A stretch of 64,000 bases of DNA from Rhodoferax sp. OV413 (GTDB lineage: Bacteria > Pseudomonadota > Gammaproteobacteria > Burkholderiales > Burkholderiaceae_C). The translations under genes and the position numbers were made by a program. The stretch is from NCBI RefSeq assembly GCF_900104385.1, contig NZ_FNJA01000012.1:1-64000 (forward strand), in the 5' to 3' direction. Below, in pieces: positions 18,399 through 26,313 of the stretch. The notes under the pieces were generated by a model. The model worked only from the letters and a program-made list of their open reading frames with translations. It was not told the origin of the DNA and did not search any database. Position 1 is the first letter of the stretch, and each line of letters starts with the position of its first letter.

Positions 18399-19086
18399 CC
18401 GTCCAGGCCGATACCAGCCCTAGATTGGCGACCGCACGCTCCCAACGCTTAGACAAGGTGCCGTCGATGACCGTGCCGCCAGACTCCACCAAACAGCCCC
18501 CGCGCTCAACCAGCTCATCAGCCAGCCAGGTCAATGTCGGAGAAGGAAAAGCTTCTTGCAATGGTTCGCGCAGCACCTCGAGATCCAGGGGGTGCAACTT
18601 GATGACGGCCCGCTTACCGTCCATAACCAGCATACCGAGTGCTTCTCGAATCACGGGCTCCAAGGCAGCCTTGTCGATCGCCAGCTCACGTCGCACTACC
18701 TGGCGGGCCAAACTGCACGCAAGTGCCAGTACCTGTTGCGCAATGTCCTGTTCTGCCTGGGTCAAACGCTCCTGCATGCCAGACAAGATTTCCGCCAAAG
18801 CGCGCGCCGTCTCGACGCCCTGCCCCTGCACGAATGCGTCCAAGCGCTGGTTTCCCTCGTTCATTGCCTCGGTATGGCCTTGCGCATACCCGGCCGCATG
18901 GCCATCCTCCCAGGCCCGGTCCAGACGGACCTGCTCGGGCTCTTCTGGCTCTGGTTCTGGTTCTGGAAGTTGCTCTACCACCAAAGCCGGCGGGCCAACC
19001 GAACCAAACTGCCACTCCGATACAACACCCAATTCTTCACTGCGAATGAAGCGGGAGTGGGTCCGGGCTTTAGACGAAGCTGTCAT
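18379..19086 (-). CDS. fliH: flagellar export ATPase regulator FliH
   Basis: FliH is the peripheral stalk that binds and restrains FliI. The 235-residue protein has a variable N-terminus with a Glu/Pro-rich stretch, then a helical region with [17 protein letters not shown] (glycine repeats typical of FliH). The conserved C-terminal domain resembles the V/F-ATPase E/delta subunit ([27 protein letters not shown]). I chose the ATG at 19086, giving a 17-nt overlap with fliG. An ATG at 19119 would add 11 residues and overlap fliG by 50 nt. Confidence 0.93.
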   Translation of the reverse strand: MTASSKARTHSRFIRSEELGVVSEWQFGSVGPPALVVEQLPEPEPEPEEPEQVRLDRAWEDGHAAGYAQGHTEAMNEGNQRLDAFVQGQGVETARALAEILSGMQERLTQAEQDIAQQVLALACSLARQVVRRELAIDKAALEPVIREALGMLVMDGKRAVIKLHPLDLEVLREPLQEAFPSPTLTWLADELVERGGCLVESGGTVIDGTLSKRWERAVANLGLVSAWTDVDDGA

Positions 19087-20065
19087 CGCCACCCGTTCCC
19101 AATACAACCTGGCCTTCATCCACTAAGCGGCGCACAATTTTGAGCACTTCCTTCTGCTGGGTCTCAACTTCCGACAGCCGCATCGGGCCACGGGATTCCA
19201 GATCTTCGCGCATCGTTTCTGCCGCGCGGGACGACATATTGGCCAAAATTTTCTCTTTCAGCTCGGGGCCCGCGCCCTTCAGGGCCACGATCAAGGTCTC
19301 CGATGCCACTTCTTTCAGCACCAGCTGGATCGACTTGTTATCCAGCTTGATGACGTCGTCAAAGACAAACATCTTGTCGACAATTTTCTGCGCCAGATCG
19401 GAATCAAAGCCTTTGATCGACTCGATGACCGTACCTTCGATATTGGCACCCAACAAATTGATGATTTCAGCCGCCGCCTTGACGCCACCCAGGGAGGTCT
19501 TGCGAATCTTGTCGCCACCAGCCAGCACCTTGAACAAGACCTCGTTCAAATCCTTCAACGCAGTAGGTTGGATACCCTCCAGCGTGGCCACCCGTAGCAG
19601 CACCTCGTTGCGCTGGCGCTCCGTCAACTGCTTCAGCACCGCCGCTGCCTGTTCATAGTCCAGATGCACCAAGATAGCCGCCACGATTTGGGGATGCTCA
19701 TTGCGCAGCAGCTCGGCGACAGACAGCGGATCCATCCACTTCAGGCTTTCAATACCCGATACATCACCGCCCAGCAAAATGCGGTCAATCAGCAGCGAGG
19801 CCTTGTCGTCCCCCAGCGCACGCCGCAGCACCGCCTTGACATAGTCGGCGGTATCGGTCACCAGCAGGCTTTGGGCAGCCGCCGCGCTGGTGAACCGCAC
19901 CAACACTTGATCGACCTTTTCCCGCGTCACGACCTTGGTCTTGGCGATCGTTTCGCCCAGCTTCTGCACCTCTTTCGGCGACAAATGCTTAAAAACCTCG
20001 GCCGCCTCTTCTTCGCCCAGAGACATCAGAAAAATGGCTGCGTCGGTGAGACCTTGTTCATCCAT
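19070..20065 (-). CDS. fliG: flagellar motor switch protein FliG
   Basis: FliG connects the MS ring to FliM and generates torque with MotA. The 331-residue protein has N-terminal, middle (EHPQIVAAILVHLDYEQAAAVL) and C-terminal domains. The torque helix FVFDDVIKLDNKSIQLVLKEV and the following GAGPELKEKILANMSSRAAE carry the conserved charged residues. AAAGAG lies 4 nt upstream of the ATG. Confidence 0.98.
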   Translation of the reverse strand: MDEQGLTDAAIFLMSLGEEEAAEVFKHLSPKEVQKLGETIAKTKVVTREKVDQVLVRFTSAAAAQSLLVTDTADYVKAVLRRALGDDKASLLIDRILLGGDVSGIESLKWMDPLSVAELLRNEHPQIVAAILVHLDYEQAAAVLKQLTERQRNEVLLRVATLEGIQPTALKDLNEVLFKVLAGGDKIRKTSLGGVKAAAEIINLLGANIEGTVIESIKGFDSDLAQKIVDKMFVFDDVIKLDNKSIQLVLKEVASETLIVALKGAGPELKEKILANMSSRAAETMREDLESRGPMRLSEVETQQKEVLKIVRRLVDEGQVVLGTGGDDSFV

Positions 20066-20089
20066 GGTGCTCTTTCATACGCCGGCCTT

Positions 20090-21823
20090 TCAGCCCGCGG
20101 ACTCCCCGTTGATCCAGTTTTTCACGATATTGGCGACTGCCGTAGAGTTGGTTCGGGCCAGTTCCCGCGCATCTTCCAGCCGCAACTGGTGCTCGGTGGG
20201 TGCCAATACCTGCACACCGTCTTCGTTAAAAGTCGTCGGCCGCTGCGTATCGTTGGCAACCAAGGCATCCAATGGCCCACCCAGAGAGCCCATCGCCGGC
20301 GAGCCATCGGGCCCGAAGCCACCACCCACAGGGCCGCCTGCAGGGGAAGCCTTGGGCGCCGCCATGGCCTTCAAGCCAGGGCGCACCAAGCCCAGAATGA
20401 CCAGAGCCGCCAGCAACAGCGTGCCCACCGGCCAAGCCAGACTGCGCGCCATCTCCAGCGTCTGCGGTTGCTTCCAGAGAGGGGTGTCATCCACCACCGG
20501 GGCTTGCACCATAAACGGCGCATTCATCAGGTTCACAGAGTCGCCACGGTCTTTGTTGAAGCCTATCGACTCCCGCACCAAAGCAGTCATTTGTTCGATT
20601 TGCTGCTCGCTCAGGGCCTTGGTGACAGGTTTGCCTTTGTCATCTTCGGTAGTGGCGTGGTTCACAACCACGGCGGCGCTCAAGCGCTTGATAGCACCAG
20701 AGCCACCCCGCACCACCCGCACCGTCTTGTCCACCTCGTAATTGGTAACAGACTCACGCTTCATGGTGCCGCCATTGGCACCTGCCGCCGCATTGGCACC
20801 GCCGGCTGTCAAAGGCACAGCCGCCCCATTGATAGGCGCCGCTGCAGATGCTGGCGGCTGGTTAGAAGTTGCACCAGGAACACCGCTCGGACCCGCGTTG
20901 GCCGCGTTACCGCTGCTTTCCACCACTTGCTGGCTACGTACCGCGCTTGCATCGCTGGCCAGATTCGGCTTGTGCATCTCGGCAGTCGACTCGGTCTGCG
21001 AAAAATCGACTTCCGCGGTGACCTGGGCTTTTACGTTCTGCCGCCCGACGATAGGCTCCAGCATGTCCAGAATACGGCGGCTGTATTGCTGCTCGATCCG
21101 CTGCACATACTGCAGTTGCTCAGCATCGGCACCACCGGTGGTGCTATCGGGCGACTGCGACAGCAGCTTGCCCGTGTCGTCCAGCACACTCACGGCACTG
21201 GGCTGCATCTCGGGCACGCTGGAAGCTACCAGGTGCACGATGCCCGCCAACTGGGTACGGTCCAAGGACTGGCCCGGGTGCAGACTCACCAAAATAGATG
21301 CCGAAGGCTTTTGCTGTTCTCTGAAAAAACCATTCTGGTTGGGCAACGCCAAGTGCACGCGGGCACTGGAAACCGAGGACAAAGCCTGTATAGAACGGGT
21401 CAGCTCCCCCTCAAGCCCCCGCTGAAACGCCAAACGCTCCTGGAACTGCGTCATCCCGAAACGGTTGGCCTCCATCAGCTCGAATCCAGAGACCGAGCCC
21501 TTGGGCAAACCCAGCGACGCCAGCCGCAAGCGGGTGTCGTGCACACGATCGGTAGGCACCAAGATGGCTCCGCCACCCTCGGTGTACTTGTAGGGGACAT
21601 TCATTTGCGACAGTTGCGCCACGATGGCACCGCCGTCTTTGTCTGCCAGATTGGCATATAGCACCTTGTACTCGGGTTGCCGGCCCAGCACCAAGGCCGC
21701 AATCACGACCACCACCAGCAAGGCGACACCCGCACCCAAGCGCATACGCTGCGGGCGGTCCAAATTGGCCAGCCTTTGCGTCAACGGTGAACTAACGGGT
21801 ATTTCGGCGACTGCAGACATCAT
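20090..21823 (-). CDS. fliF: flagellar MS-ring protein FliF
   Basis: FliF builds the MS ring in the inner membrane. The ~577-residue protein has an N-terminal transmembrane helix (GAGVALLVVVVIAALVLG). Ring-building motifs in the periplasmic region include YKVLYANLADKDGGAIVAQL and ARVHLALPN, with a low-complexity Ala/Gly/Pro linker (~300-360). A second transmembrane helix (SLAWPVGTLLLAALVILGLV) precedes the FliG-binding C-terminus. Adjacent ATGs at 21823 and 21820 both follow GGAAAG; the frame is open further upstream without a better start. It is the first gene of the fliF-fliR operon. Confidence 0.95.
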   Translation of the reverse strand: MMSAVAEIPVSSPLTQRLANLDRPQRMRLGAGVALLVVVVIAALVLGRQPEYKVLYANLADKDGGAIVAQLSQMNVPYKYTEGGGAILVPTDRVHDTRLRLASLGLPKGSVSGFELMEANRFGMTQFQERLAFQRGLEGELTRSIQALSSVSSARVHLALPNQNGFFREQQKPSASILVSLHPGQSLDRTQLAGIVHLVASSVPEMQPSAVSVLDDTGKLLSQSPDSTTGGADAEQLQYVQRIEQQYSRRILDMLEPIVGRQNVKAQVTAEVDFSQTESTAEMHKPNLASDASAVRSQQVVESSGNAANAGPSGVPGATSNQPPASAAAPINGAAVPLTAGGANAAAGANGGTMKRESVTNYEVDKTVRVVRGGSGAIKRLSAAVVVNHATTEDDKGKPVTKALSEQQIEQMTALVRESIGFNKDRGDSVNLMNAPFMVQAPVVDDTPLWKQPQTLEMARSLAWPVGTLLLAALVILGLVRPGLKAMAAPKASPAGGPVGGGFGPDGSPAMGSLGGPLDALVANDTQRPTTFNEDGVQVLAPTEHQLRLEDARELARTNSTAVANIVKNWINGESAG

Positions 21824-21996
21824 GCTTTCCGGATCGGTATGGCGCGAGCTTGCTCCACGGACAATGGAGATTATTCGGGCTGGCCGCCAAACCATCGACC
21901 CAATAAGCTGGGGATTTGGCAACCATTTCCCCGCAATGCTACAGCGTCGGTGTCGCTACGATCCAGGCATTGCATCCATCACCAGGAGGAACCGCC
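21824..21996. promoter_or_regulatory. divergent fliF / fliE promoter region
   Basis: These 173 bases separate two divergent early flagellar genes, so promoters for both the fliF operon (minus) and fliE (plus) should lie here. I searched for a sigma-54 GG-N10-GC pair and for the sigma-28 TAAA-N15-GCCGATAA pattern and found no convincing match on either strand. An AGGAGG site immediately precedes the fliE start. Confidence 0.4.
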
Positions 21997-22314
21997 ATGG
22001 ATCTCCGCTTGTCACCCATTTCTCCCAGCCTGCCCAGCCGTACCGGGGCTACCTCGCGCATCGGCCCAGCAGCCACGCCAGACACCAAAAGTGCAGGCTT
22101 TGCAGGCGCACTGAAAGGCGCACTCACCGAGGTCAGCGCAGCGCAAAACAACGCCACCCAGCTGCAAAAAGAAGTGCAGATGGAAAACCCGAACGTCAGC
22201 TTGGAAGAAACGATGGTGGCGATCCAGAAAGCGCAAATCGGCTTTCAGGCCACGTTGCATGTACGCAACCGCATGGTGCAGGCGTACAGCGACATCATGA
22301 ATATGCAGGTCTAA
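21997..22314 (+). CDS. fliE: flagellar MS ring-rod junction protein FliE
   Basis: FliE joins the MS ring to the proximal rod. The 105-residue protein has the family pattern FAGALKGALTEVSAAQNNA, then MENPNVSLEETMVAIQKAQIGFQATLHVRNRMVQAYSDIMNMQV split into its usual two helices. The start at 21997 is fixed by a perfect AGGAGG 8 nt upstream; the frame is open to 21916 without such a site. It stands alone on the plus strand, separated from the fliF operon by the divergent promoter region. Confidence 0.95.
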   Translation: MDLRLSPISPSLPSRTGATSRIGPAATPDTKSAGFAGALKGALTEVSAAQNNATQLQKEVQMENPNVSLEETMVAIQKAQIGFQATLHVRNRMVQAYSDIMNMQV

Positions 22315-22327
22315 CACCTGCTTGACT

Positions 22328-22351
22328 GGGCCCTCCCTGGTGGGAGTGCCC
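22328..22351. terminator. hairpin between convergent fliE and fliT
   Basis: GGGCCCTCCC and GGGAGTGCCC pair around the loop TGGT with a single mismatch, giving a stable GC-rich stem in the 46-bp gap between fliE and fliT. There is no strong T-run on either side, so its termination efficiency is uncertain. Confidence 0.4.
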
Positions 22352-22360
22352 TCCCGTCCC

Positions 22361-22660
22361 TCAATGCAGCAGTTGGGGGCGGCGCTCCAGAATCTGTTCA
22401 AACTGCTGAATCCAAGGCTCGGTCAAACAACGGATTTGCGCGTCGTTGCGCAAAATGCGTTGCATGATGCGGGCCTTTTCTGTTTTGTGCTCAGGGGTCA
22501 GCTGTTCCGCCAAGGACTGGTGGCGCAGTTGCTCGATCAACACCGCACAAGCCCCCTCATAGCGCACCACCTCATCCCAGTTTTCGTGCTGGGCAGCCTG
22601 CAGCATCTTGTGGCTGCTGTCTTCAATGGCTTTGTAGTAGTCAATCAGAATTTGCGACAT
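22361..22660 (-). CDS. fliT: flagellar export chaperone FliT
   Basis: A 99-residue all-helical protein containing YYKAIEDSSHKMLQAAQHENWDEVVRYEGACAVLIEQL split over its first two helices and ILRNDAQIRCLTEPW, the usual FliT layout. FliT is the chaperone for the filament cap FliD and in enterobacteria also binds FlhDC. It follows fliS by 27 nt in the fliD-fliS-fliT operon. Confidence 0.9.
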   Translation of the reverse strand: MSQILIDYYKAIEDSSHKMLQAAQHENWDEVVRYEGACAVLIEQLRHQSLAEQLTPEHKTEKARIMQRILRNDAQIRCLTEPWIQQFEQILERRPQLLH

Positions 22661-22687
22661 AGTCTGGGTCCGGCACGATAGGTGAAT

Positions 22688-23098
22688 TTAGATTTTTGCG
22701 ACAGGAGACACAGCGATGCTTTTCCAGGCATCAAATACAGGGGCAATCAATTGCACGACCTCATCAACCAAAGCCGCATCATTTTTGAGATTGGCCGTCG
22801 TCAGCTGCAAGATGCTGTAGTTGTATACACCACGCAGATTGAGCGCCAGGTCACCGCCAGACTCGATGTCCAGCGATAACTTCAGACCCTCATCCAGAAT
22901 GCGCACCGCCTTGGACAGCGCATTCCCCTTGCCTTCCAGGTCGCCGCGGTCAATACAACCGCGGGCTGCATACAGGGATTGCATCAAGGCTTCAAACAAC
23001 AAGCAAACCACTTGGTGCGGACTGGCTCCCTCTACGCTGGTTTGAGCGCCGACTCGCTTGTAAGCAGATGCAGCTCGGGCGCTAACTGGAGTAAACAT
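22688..23098 (-). CDS. fliS: flagellin export chaperone FliS
   Basis: FliS binds flagellin and delivers it to the export gate. The 136-residue helical protein has the family marks AASAYKRVGAQTSVEGASPHQVVCLLFEALMQSL in segments, IDRGDLEGKGNALSKAVRILDEGL and LNLRGVYNYSILQLTTAN. I chose the ATG at 23098, the normal FliS beginning (MFTPVSARAASAY); in-frame ATGs at 23113 and 23140 would add short extensions. Confidence 0.94.
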   Translation of the reverse strand: MFTPVSARAASAYKRVGAQTSVEGASPHQVVCLLFEALMQSLYAARGCIDRGDLEGKGNALSKAVRILDEGLKLSLDIESGGDLALNLRGVYNYSILQLTTANLKNDAALVDEVVQLIAPVFDAWKSIAVSPVAKI

Positions 23099-23221
23099 GG
23101 TCGTGGATTCCATTGGACTTGATACTTTAGTTATCGGCATTGCCCATAGAAACTCAAATCAAAAATTGGCATTTGGAAAAATTCAGGCAACCGAGTGCAC
23201 AACAGCGAGCAGCGCTGCTGC

Positions 23222-24655
23222 TTAATTAGAGTTGCTGCTATTCCAGACCTCCACCTGCTGCGTGATGTAGGTGCTGAGCGCACTCAAGGTTGCCATCTTG
23301 GTATCCAGCGCGGTATAGGTGGCACGCAAACGCTTCTCCACAGCCGCCGCGCGCGCAGTCACCTTGTCTTGCTCAGCTGTATTGCGCTTGGTCTCAGCGG
23401 CCAGCGCATCTGCCTTGTTGTTCATCGCACCACTGAAGGACAGCAAATCCGTCGTGAAGGCCTTCACCTTGCGCGCCAAGCCATTGCTGGCGGTGTCGTT
23501 GTTGTTCTGGGCAAAAAAGGTTTTGACCTTGTCCGGGGTATCCAGTGCCGTACTCAGCTTGGCTGCATTCACAGTCAAATTTCCGTCTTGACCCATGCTG
23601 ATGCCCAGTTCATACAAGCGGGTCACGCTGCCGCCTGTCGTAGCCGTTCCCATCATCGAACGCAAGCTGTTGCGCAGGCCAATCGCCGTCGCATCACCCT
23701 GCAAATCTCCTGATGTTTTCGAGGTAGAGTCGTAAGCCGTGGCATCGGCCAGGTATTTGTTAATAGCGTTGTAGGCATCCACAAAAGCCTGGATATTGGT
23801 CGTCAATGCCTCTTTGTCGTTGGTGGCGGATATCTCCACATTGCTACCGGTCACCTCGGACGCAGTGATCGTCAAGCCCGCGATCACGTCCTTGAACTTG
23901 TTGGTCGTGGAGGTCACGGCAATGCCGTTGATCGTGGCCTTGGCGTTCTGCCCGGCCTGGTAGGTGTTGGCGCCCATGCCGTATGCGGTAGTCGCGGATA
24001 AATCAAAGCCCAGGCGCGACAAACCACTGCTGTCCGTGTCGTTACCATCGCCATCGGTGGCCAGAATACGAAAACCTGCGGCCTCCCCCGTGGCAGACGA
24101 ACGCAGCATCAAACGGTCGCCCGATGCATCGGTCAACACTGTGGCCACCAAGCCCGAGCCGGAATCATTGATTTTGGTTGCGATCTGGGCCATGGTGTCG
24201 GTAGCTGCCACGGTCACGGCGACACTGGGAGCCGATCCCGCCGTGAAAGCATTGCTGGCCCAGGTACCCAGTTGCAAGGTCAGGGTGCCCGAAGATCCGA
24301 GCGCCGCGCCAGCCGTCACCGCTGTAGACACCGTAGACTGGGCTTTGGCCAGCTGCGACACCCCCACGCTGAAACTGGTCGCCGTGGCCAGCCCGGTCAC
24401 CGCAGCCGACACCGCCGCGCTATTCGAGGACGACACCGACAGGCTGTTCCAGCCGCTATCCAGCGTCATTTTCGAAGCCGCGTCCGACAAGGTAGACACC
24501 AGCGACTTGATCTGCGAATAGTCCGAGATTTTGGTCTGGATAATCGCAGCCTTGGTCTGCAGCGTGGTTAACGGCTGCTTTTCCAAAGTCACCAGTTTGG
24601 TGATGATGGACTCCACCTCCAAACCACTGCCAATACCGGTTGATGAAATACCCAT
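23222..24655 (-). CDS. fliD: flagellar filament capping protein FliD
   Basis: FliD caps the growing filament and folds incoming flagellin. The 477-residue protein starts MGISSTGIGSGLEVESIITKL (helical D0 domain). The middle region is Thr/Ser/Ala-rich and includes AKATINGIAVTSTTNKFKDVIAGLTI. The C-terminal FliD domain has AFVDAYNAINKYLAD, RLYELGISMGQDGNLTVN and the terminal coiled coil. GGAGG lies 5 nt before the start. It is the first gene of the fliD-fliS-fliT operon, downstream of and co-directional with fliC1. Confidence 0.96.
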   Translation of the reverse strand: MGISSTGIGSGLEVESIITKLVTLEKQPLTTLQTKAAIIQTKISDYSQIKSLVSTLSDAASKMTLDSGWNSLSVSSSNSAAVSAAVTGLATATSFSVGVSQLAKAQSTVSTAVTAGAALGSSGTLTLQLGTWASNAFTAGSAPSVAVTVAATDTMAQIATKINDSGSGLVATVLTDASGDRLMLRSSATGEAAGFRILATDGDGNDTDSSGLSRLGFDLSATTAYGMGANTYQAGQNAKATINGIAVTSTTNKFKDVIAGLTITASEVTGSNVEISATNDKEALTTNIQAFVDAYNAINKYLADATAYDSTSKTSGDLQGDATAIGLRNSLRSMMGTATTGGSVTRLYELGISMGQDGNLTVNAAKLSTALDTPDKVKTFFAQNNNDTASNGLARKVKAFTTDLLSFSGAMNNKADALAAETKRNTAEQDKVTARAAAVEKRLRATYTALDTKMATLSALSTYITQQVEVWNSSNSN

Positions 24656-24731
24656 GATGACCTCCGAGAGCGGTGCCTGCCACGCTGAATGCGAATAGCC
24701 GTATTTGTATCCGCATTCCAGAAGGCAAAAC

Positions 24732-24760
24732 GGCGGATAAAGGGGGTTCCTTTATCCGCC
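24732..24760 (-). terminator. terminator after flagellin gene 1
   Basis: A 12-bp perfect stem (GGCGGATAAAGG / CCTTTATCCGCC) with a 5-nt loop lies between fliC1 and fliD. On the minus strand the stem is followed by GTTTT. It lies about 90 nt after the fliC1 stop and should separate the highly expressed flagellin transcript from fliD. Confidence 0.75.
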
Positions 24761-24850
24761 TTCGAGTTTTAGCACCTTTTTACCAATAAGCAACCTGCAT
24801 ATCGGGGTCGCCTTGGCAACCCGAACCTGCAGACCGCGGTGCTTACAAAC

Positions 24851-26071
24851 TTATTGCAGCAGAGACAGCACGCTCTGTGGCAGCTTGTTGGCCTGGGCCA
24901 CCATGGCGGTACCAGCCTGTTGCAGGATCTGCGTACGCGACAGATTGGCGGTTTCCGACGCGAAGTCAGCATCCACAATCCGGCCACGTGCAGCGGAGAT
25001 GTTTTCCACGCTGATCGCAATATTGCCCACGGCGCTTTCAAAGCGGCTTTGCAAAGCACCCAGATCCGCACGTGCCGAGTTCACCTGGTCGATAGCGGCA
25101 TCGATCTTCTTCAGGGCCACCCAAGAATTGCGCTGTGTGTCCACCGACAGGGTGTCAATACCCAGGGCATCGGTAGTGGTATTGGTCGCATTGATATTGG
25201 ATGCCAATGCGCCGCCGGCCAGGCCGGTGGTGGCGGTGGTGAAACCAGCCAGCGTCACGACCTTGGCATCGCCAGCCGAATCCAGCTCGCTGGACATCAG
25301 ATCGATACGATAGGTCTGGTCGTCGTTTTGCGACAGGAAAGCCGTCACACCGGTATCGGCAGACTTACGGTTGATCGCTTCAACGACTTGACCCATGCGT
25401 TCTTCGCCAGAGCTGGCTGCGGCAATCGCACCCAAATCGAAGGCAGCAGCATCACCGGTCACCGACACCGTCAACACGTTGGTTGCGATGGAAGCCAGTG
25501 TGCTCACAGCAGAAGCGTCCACGTTGCTGGCGGTTTGGTCGAAGGCGTAAGACACATCGGCCAAGCCCTTGGCGCTGGAATTGGTCAAAGCGCCCACAGA
25601 AATGTTGTCGCCGGCATTGGCGCCCACTTGGAACACCGCACCAGCGAACGAACCGTCCAGCACTTTTTTGCCGTTGAAGGTGGTTTGCTTGGCAATCCGA
25701 TCCACTTCGTCGGTCAGCTGGGAAACTTCAGATTGCAGCGCGGCGCGGTCGGCCTTGCTGTTGGTGGCATTGCTGGCCTGGACAGCCAGTTCACGCATAC
25801 GTTGCAGCATGTCGCCAACCTTGCCCAAAGCGCCTTCAGCGGTTTGCGCCAGCGAGATACCGTCGTTGGAGTTACGGGCACCGACCGTCAAACCTTTGGC
25901 CTGGGTCAGGAAACGCTCGGAAATCGCCAAACCGGCGGCATCGTCCTTGGCGCTGTTCACCCGCAAACCCGAGGACAAACGTTGCATAGACGTCGCCAAC
26001 GAGTTGGCCGACGACATCAAATTGCGCTGCGCATTGAGCGAATTGATGTTCGTATTGATAGAGGTGGACAT
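24851..26071 (-). CDS. fliC: flagellin 1 (FliC)
   Basis: Filament protein, 406 residues, secreted by the flagellar export system. The conserved N-terminal D0/D1 region (INTNINSLNAQRNL, MQRLSSGLRVNSAKDDAAGLAISER) and C-terminal D1/D0 region (GRIVDADFASETANLSRTQILQQAGTA, ending LPQSVLSLLQ) flank a central Ser/Thr/Ala/Asp-rich domain (~170-300). It is nearly identical to the divergent flagellin at 26314-27537; most differences lie in the first 60 residues and scattered central positions. A sigma-28 promoter lies at 26132-26158. Neighbouring glycosyltransferase genes suggest it may be O-glycosylated. Confidence 0.97.
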   Translation of the reverse strand: MSTSINTNINSLNAQRNLMSSANSLATSMQRLSSGLRVNSAKDDAAGLAISERFLTQAKGLTVGARNSNDGISLAQTAEGALGKVGDMLQRMRELAVQASNATNSKADRAALQSEVSQLTDEVDRIAKQTTFNGKKVLDGSFAGAVFQVGANAGDNISVGALTNSSAKGLADVSYAFDQTASNVDASAVSTLASIATNVLTVSVTGDAAAFDLGAIAAASSGEERMGQVVEAINRKSADTGVTAFLSQNDDQTYRIDLMSSELDSAGDAKVVTLAGFTTATTGLAGGALASNINATNTTTDALGIDTLSVDTQRNSWVALKKIDAAIDQVNSARADLGALQSRFESAVGNIAISVENISAARGRIVDADFASETANLSRTQILQQAGTAMVAQANKLPQSVLSLLQ

Positions 26072-26131
26072 TTCAAAGCTCCTGAAGGGTTGAGTTCAAT
26101 GACGAACCAGTGAAAAGGCCCGTTGAGTATG

Positions 26132-26158
26132 TTTTCGGGTGTCCCACAGAAAACTTTA
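26132..26158 (-). promoter_or_regulatory. sigma-28 promoter of flagellin 1
   Basis: On the minus strand TAAAGTTT (26151-26158, perfect -35) is followed by an 11-nt spacer and CCCGAAAA (26132-26139, 6 of 8 matches to GCCGATAA). The start would fall near 26125, leaving a ~54-nt leader before the ATG at 26071. Confidence 0.85.
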
Positions 26159-26169
26159 GGCCTGACATG

Positions 26170-26196
26170 TAAATAACCCGGCTTTTCTGCCGCTTA
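26170..26196 (+). promoter_or_regulatory. sigma-28 promoter of flagellin 2
   Basis: TAAATAAC (26170-26177) and GCCGCTTA (26189-26196, 6 of 8 to consensus) are separated by exactly 11 nt. The -35 element is only 11 bp from the -35 of the opposing flagellin 1 promoter, so the two promoters lie back to back. The predicted leader to the ATG at 26314 is about 110 nt, twice that of flagellin 1. Confidence 0.7.
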
Positions 26197-26313
26197 TCGC
26201 GCCACTGCATTTTCCCCCGATGTCCACAATTTACTTACCGCTCATGGTCGTTGGCCAGCTGAGCTGACCCGAACTGGCATAGGCCAACTTTCATCTGAAA
26301 AAGGAGCTCCGTA

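Noticed and set aside
21916-21996. N-terminal extension of FliE from an upstream in-frame ATG
   Set aside because: The perfect AGGAGG site lies just before 21997, and the extension would run through the divergent promoter region; FliE is normally about 105 residues.
24730-24762. Possible sigma-28 promoter for fliD (TAAAGGAA ... GCCGTTTT on the minus strand)
   Set aside because: The spacer is 12 rather than 11 nt, the -10 is poor, and the whole site is part of the stem of the flagellin 1 terminator.
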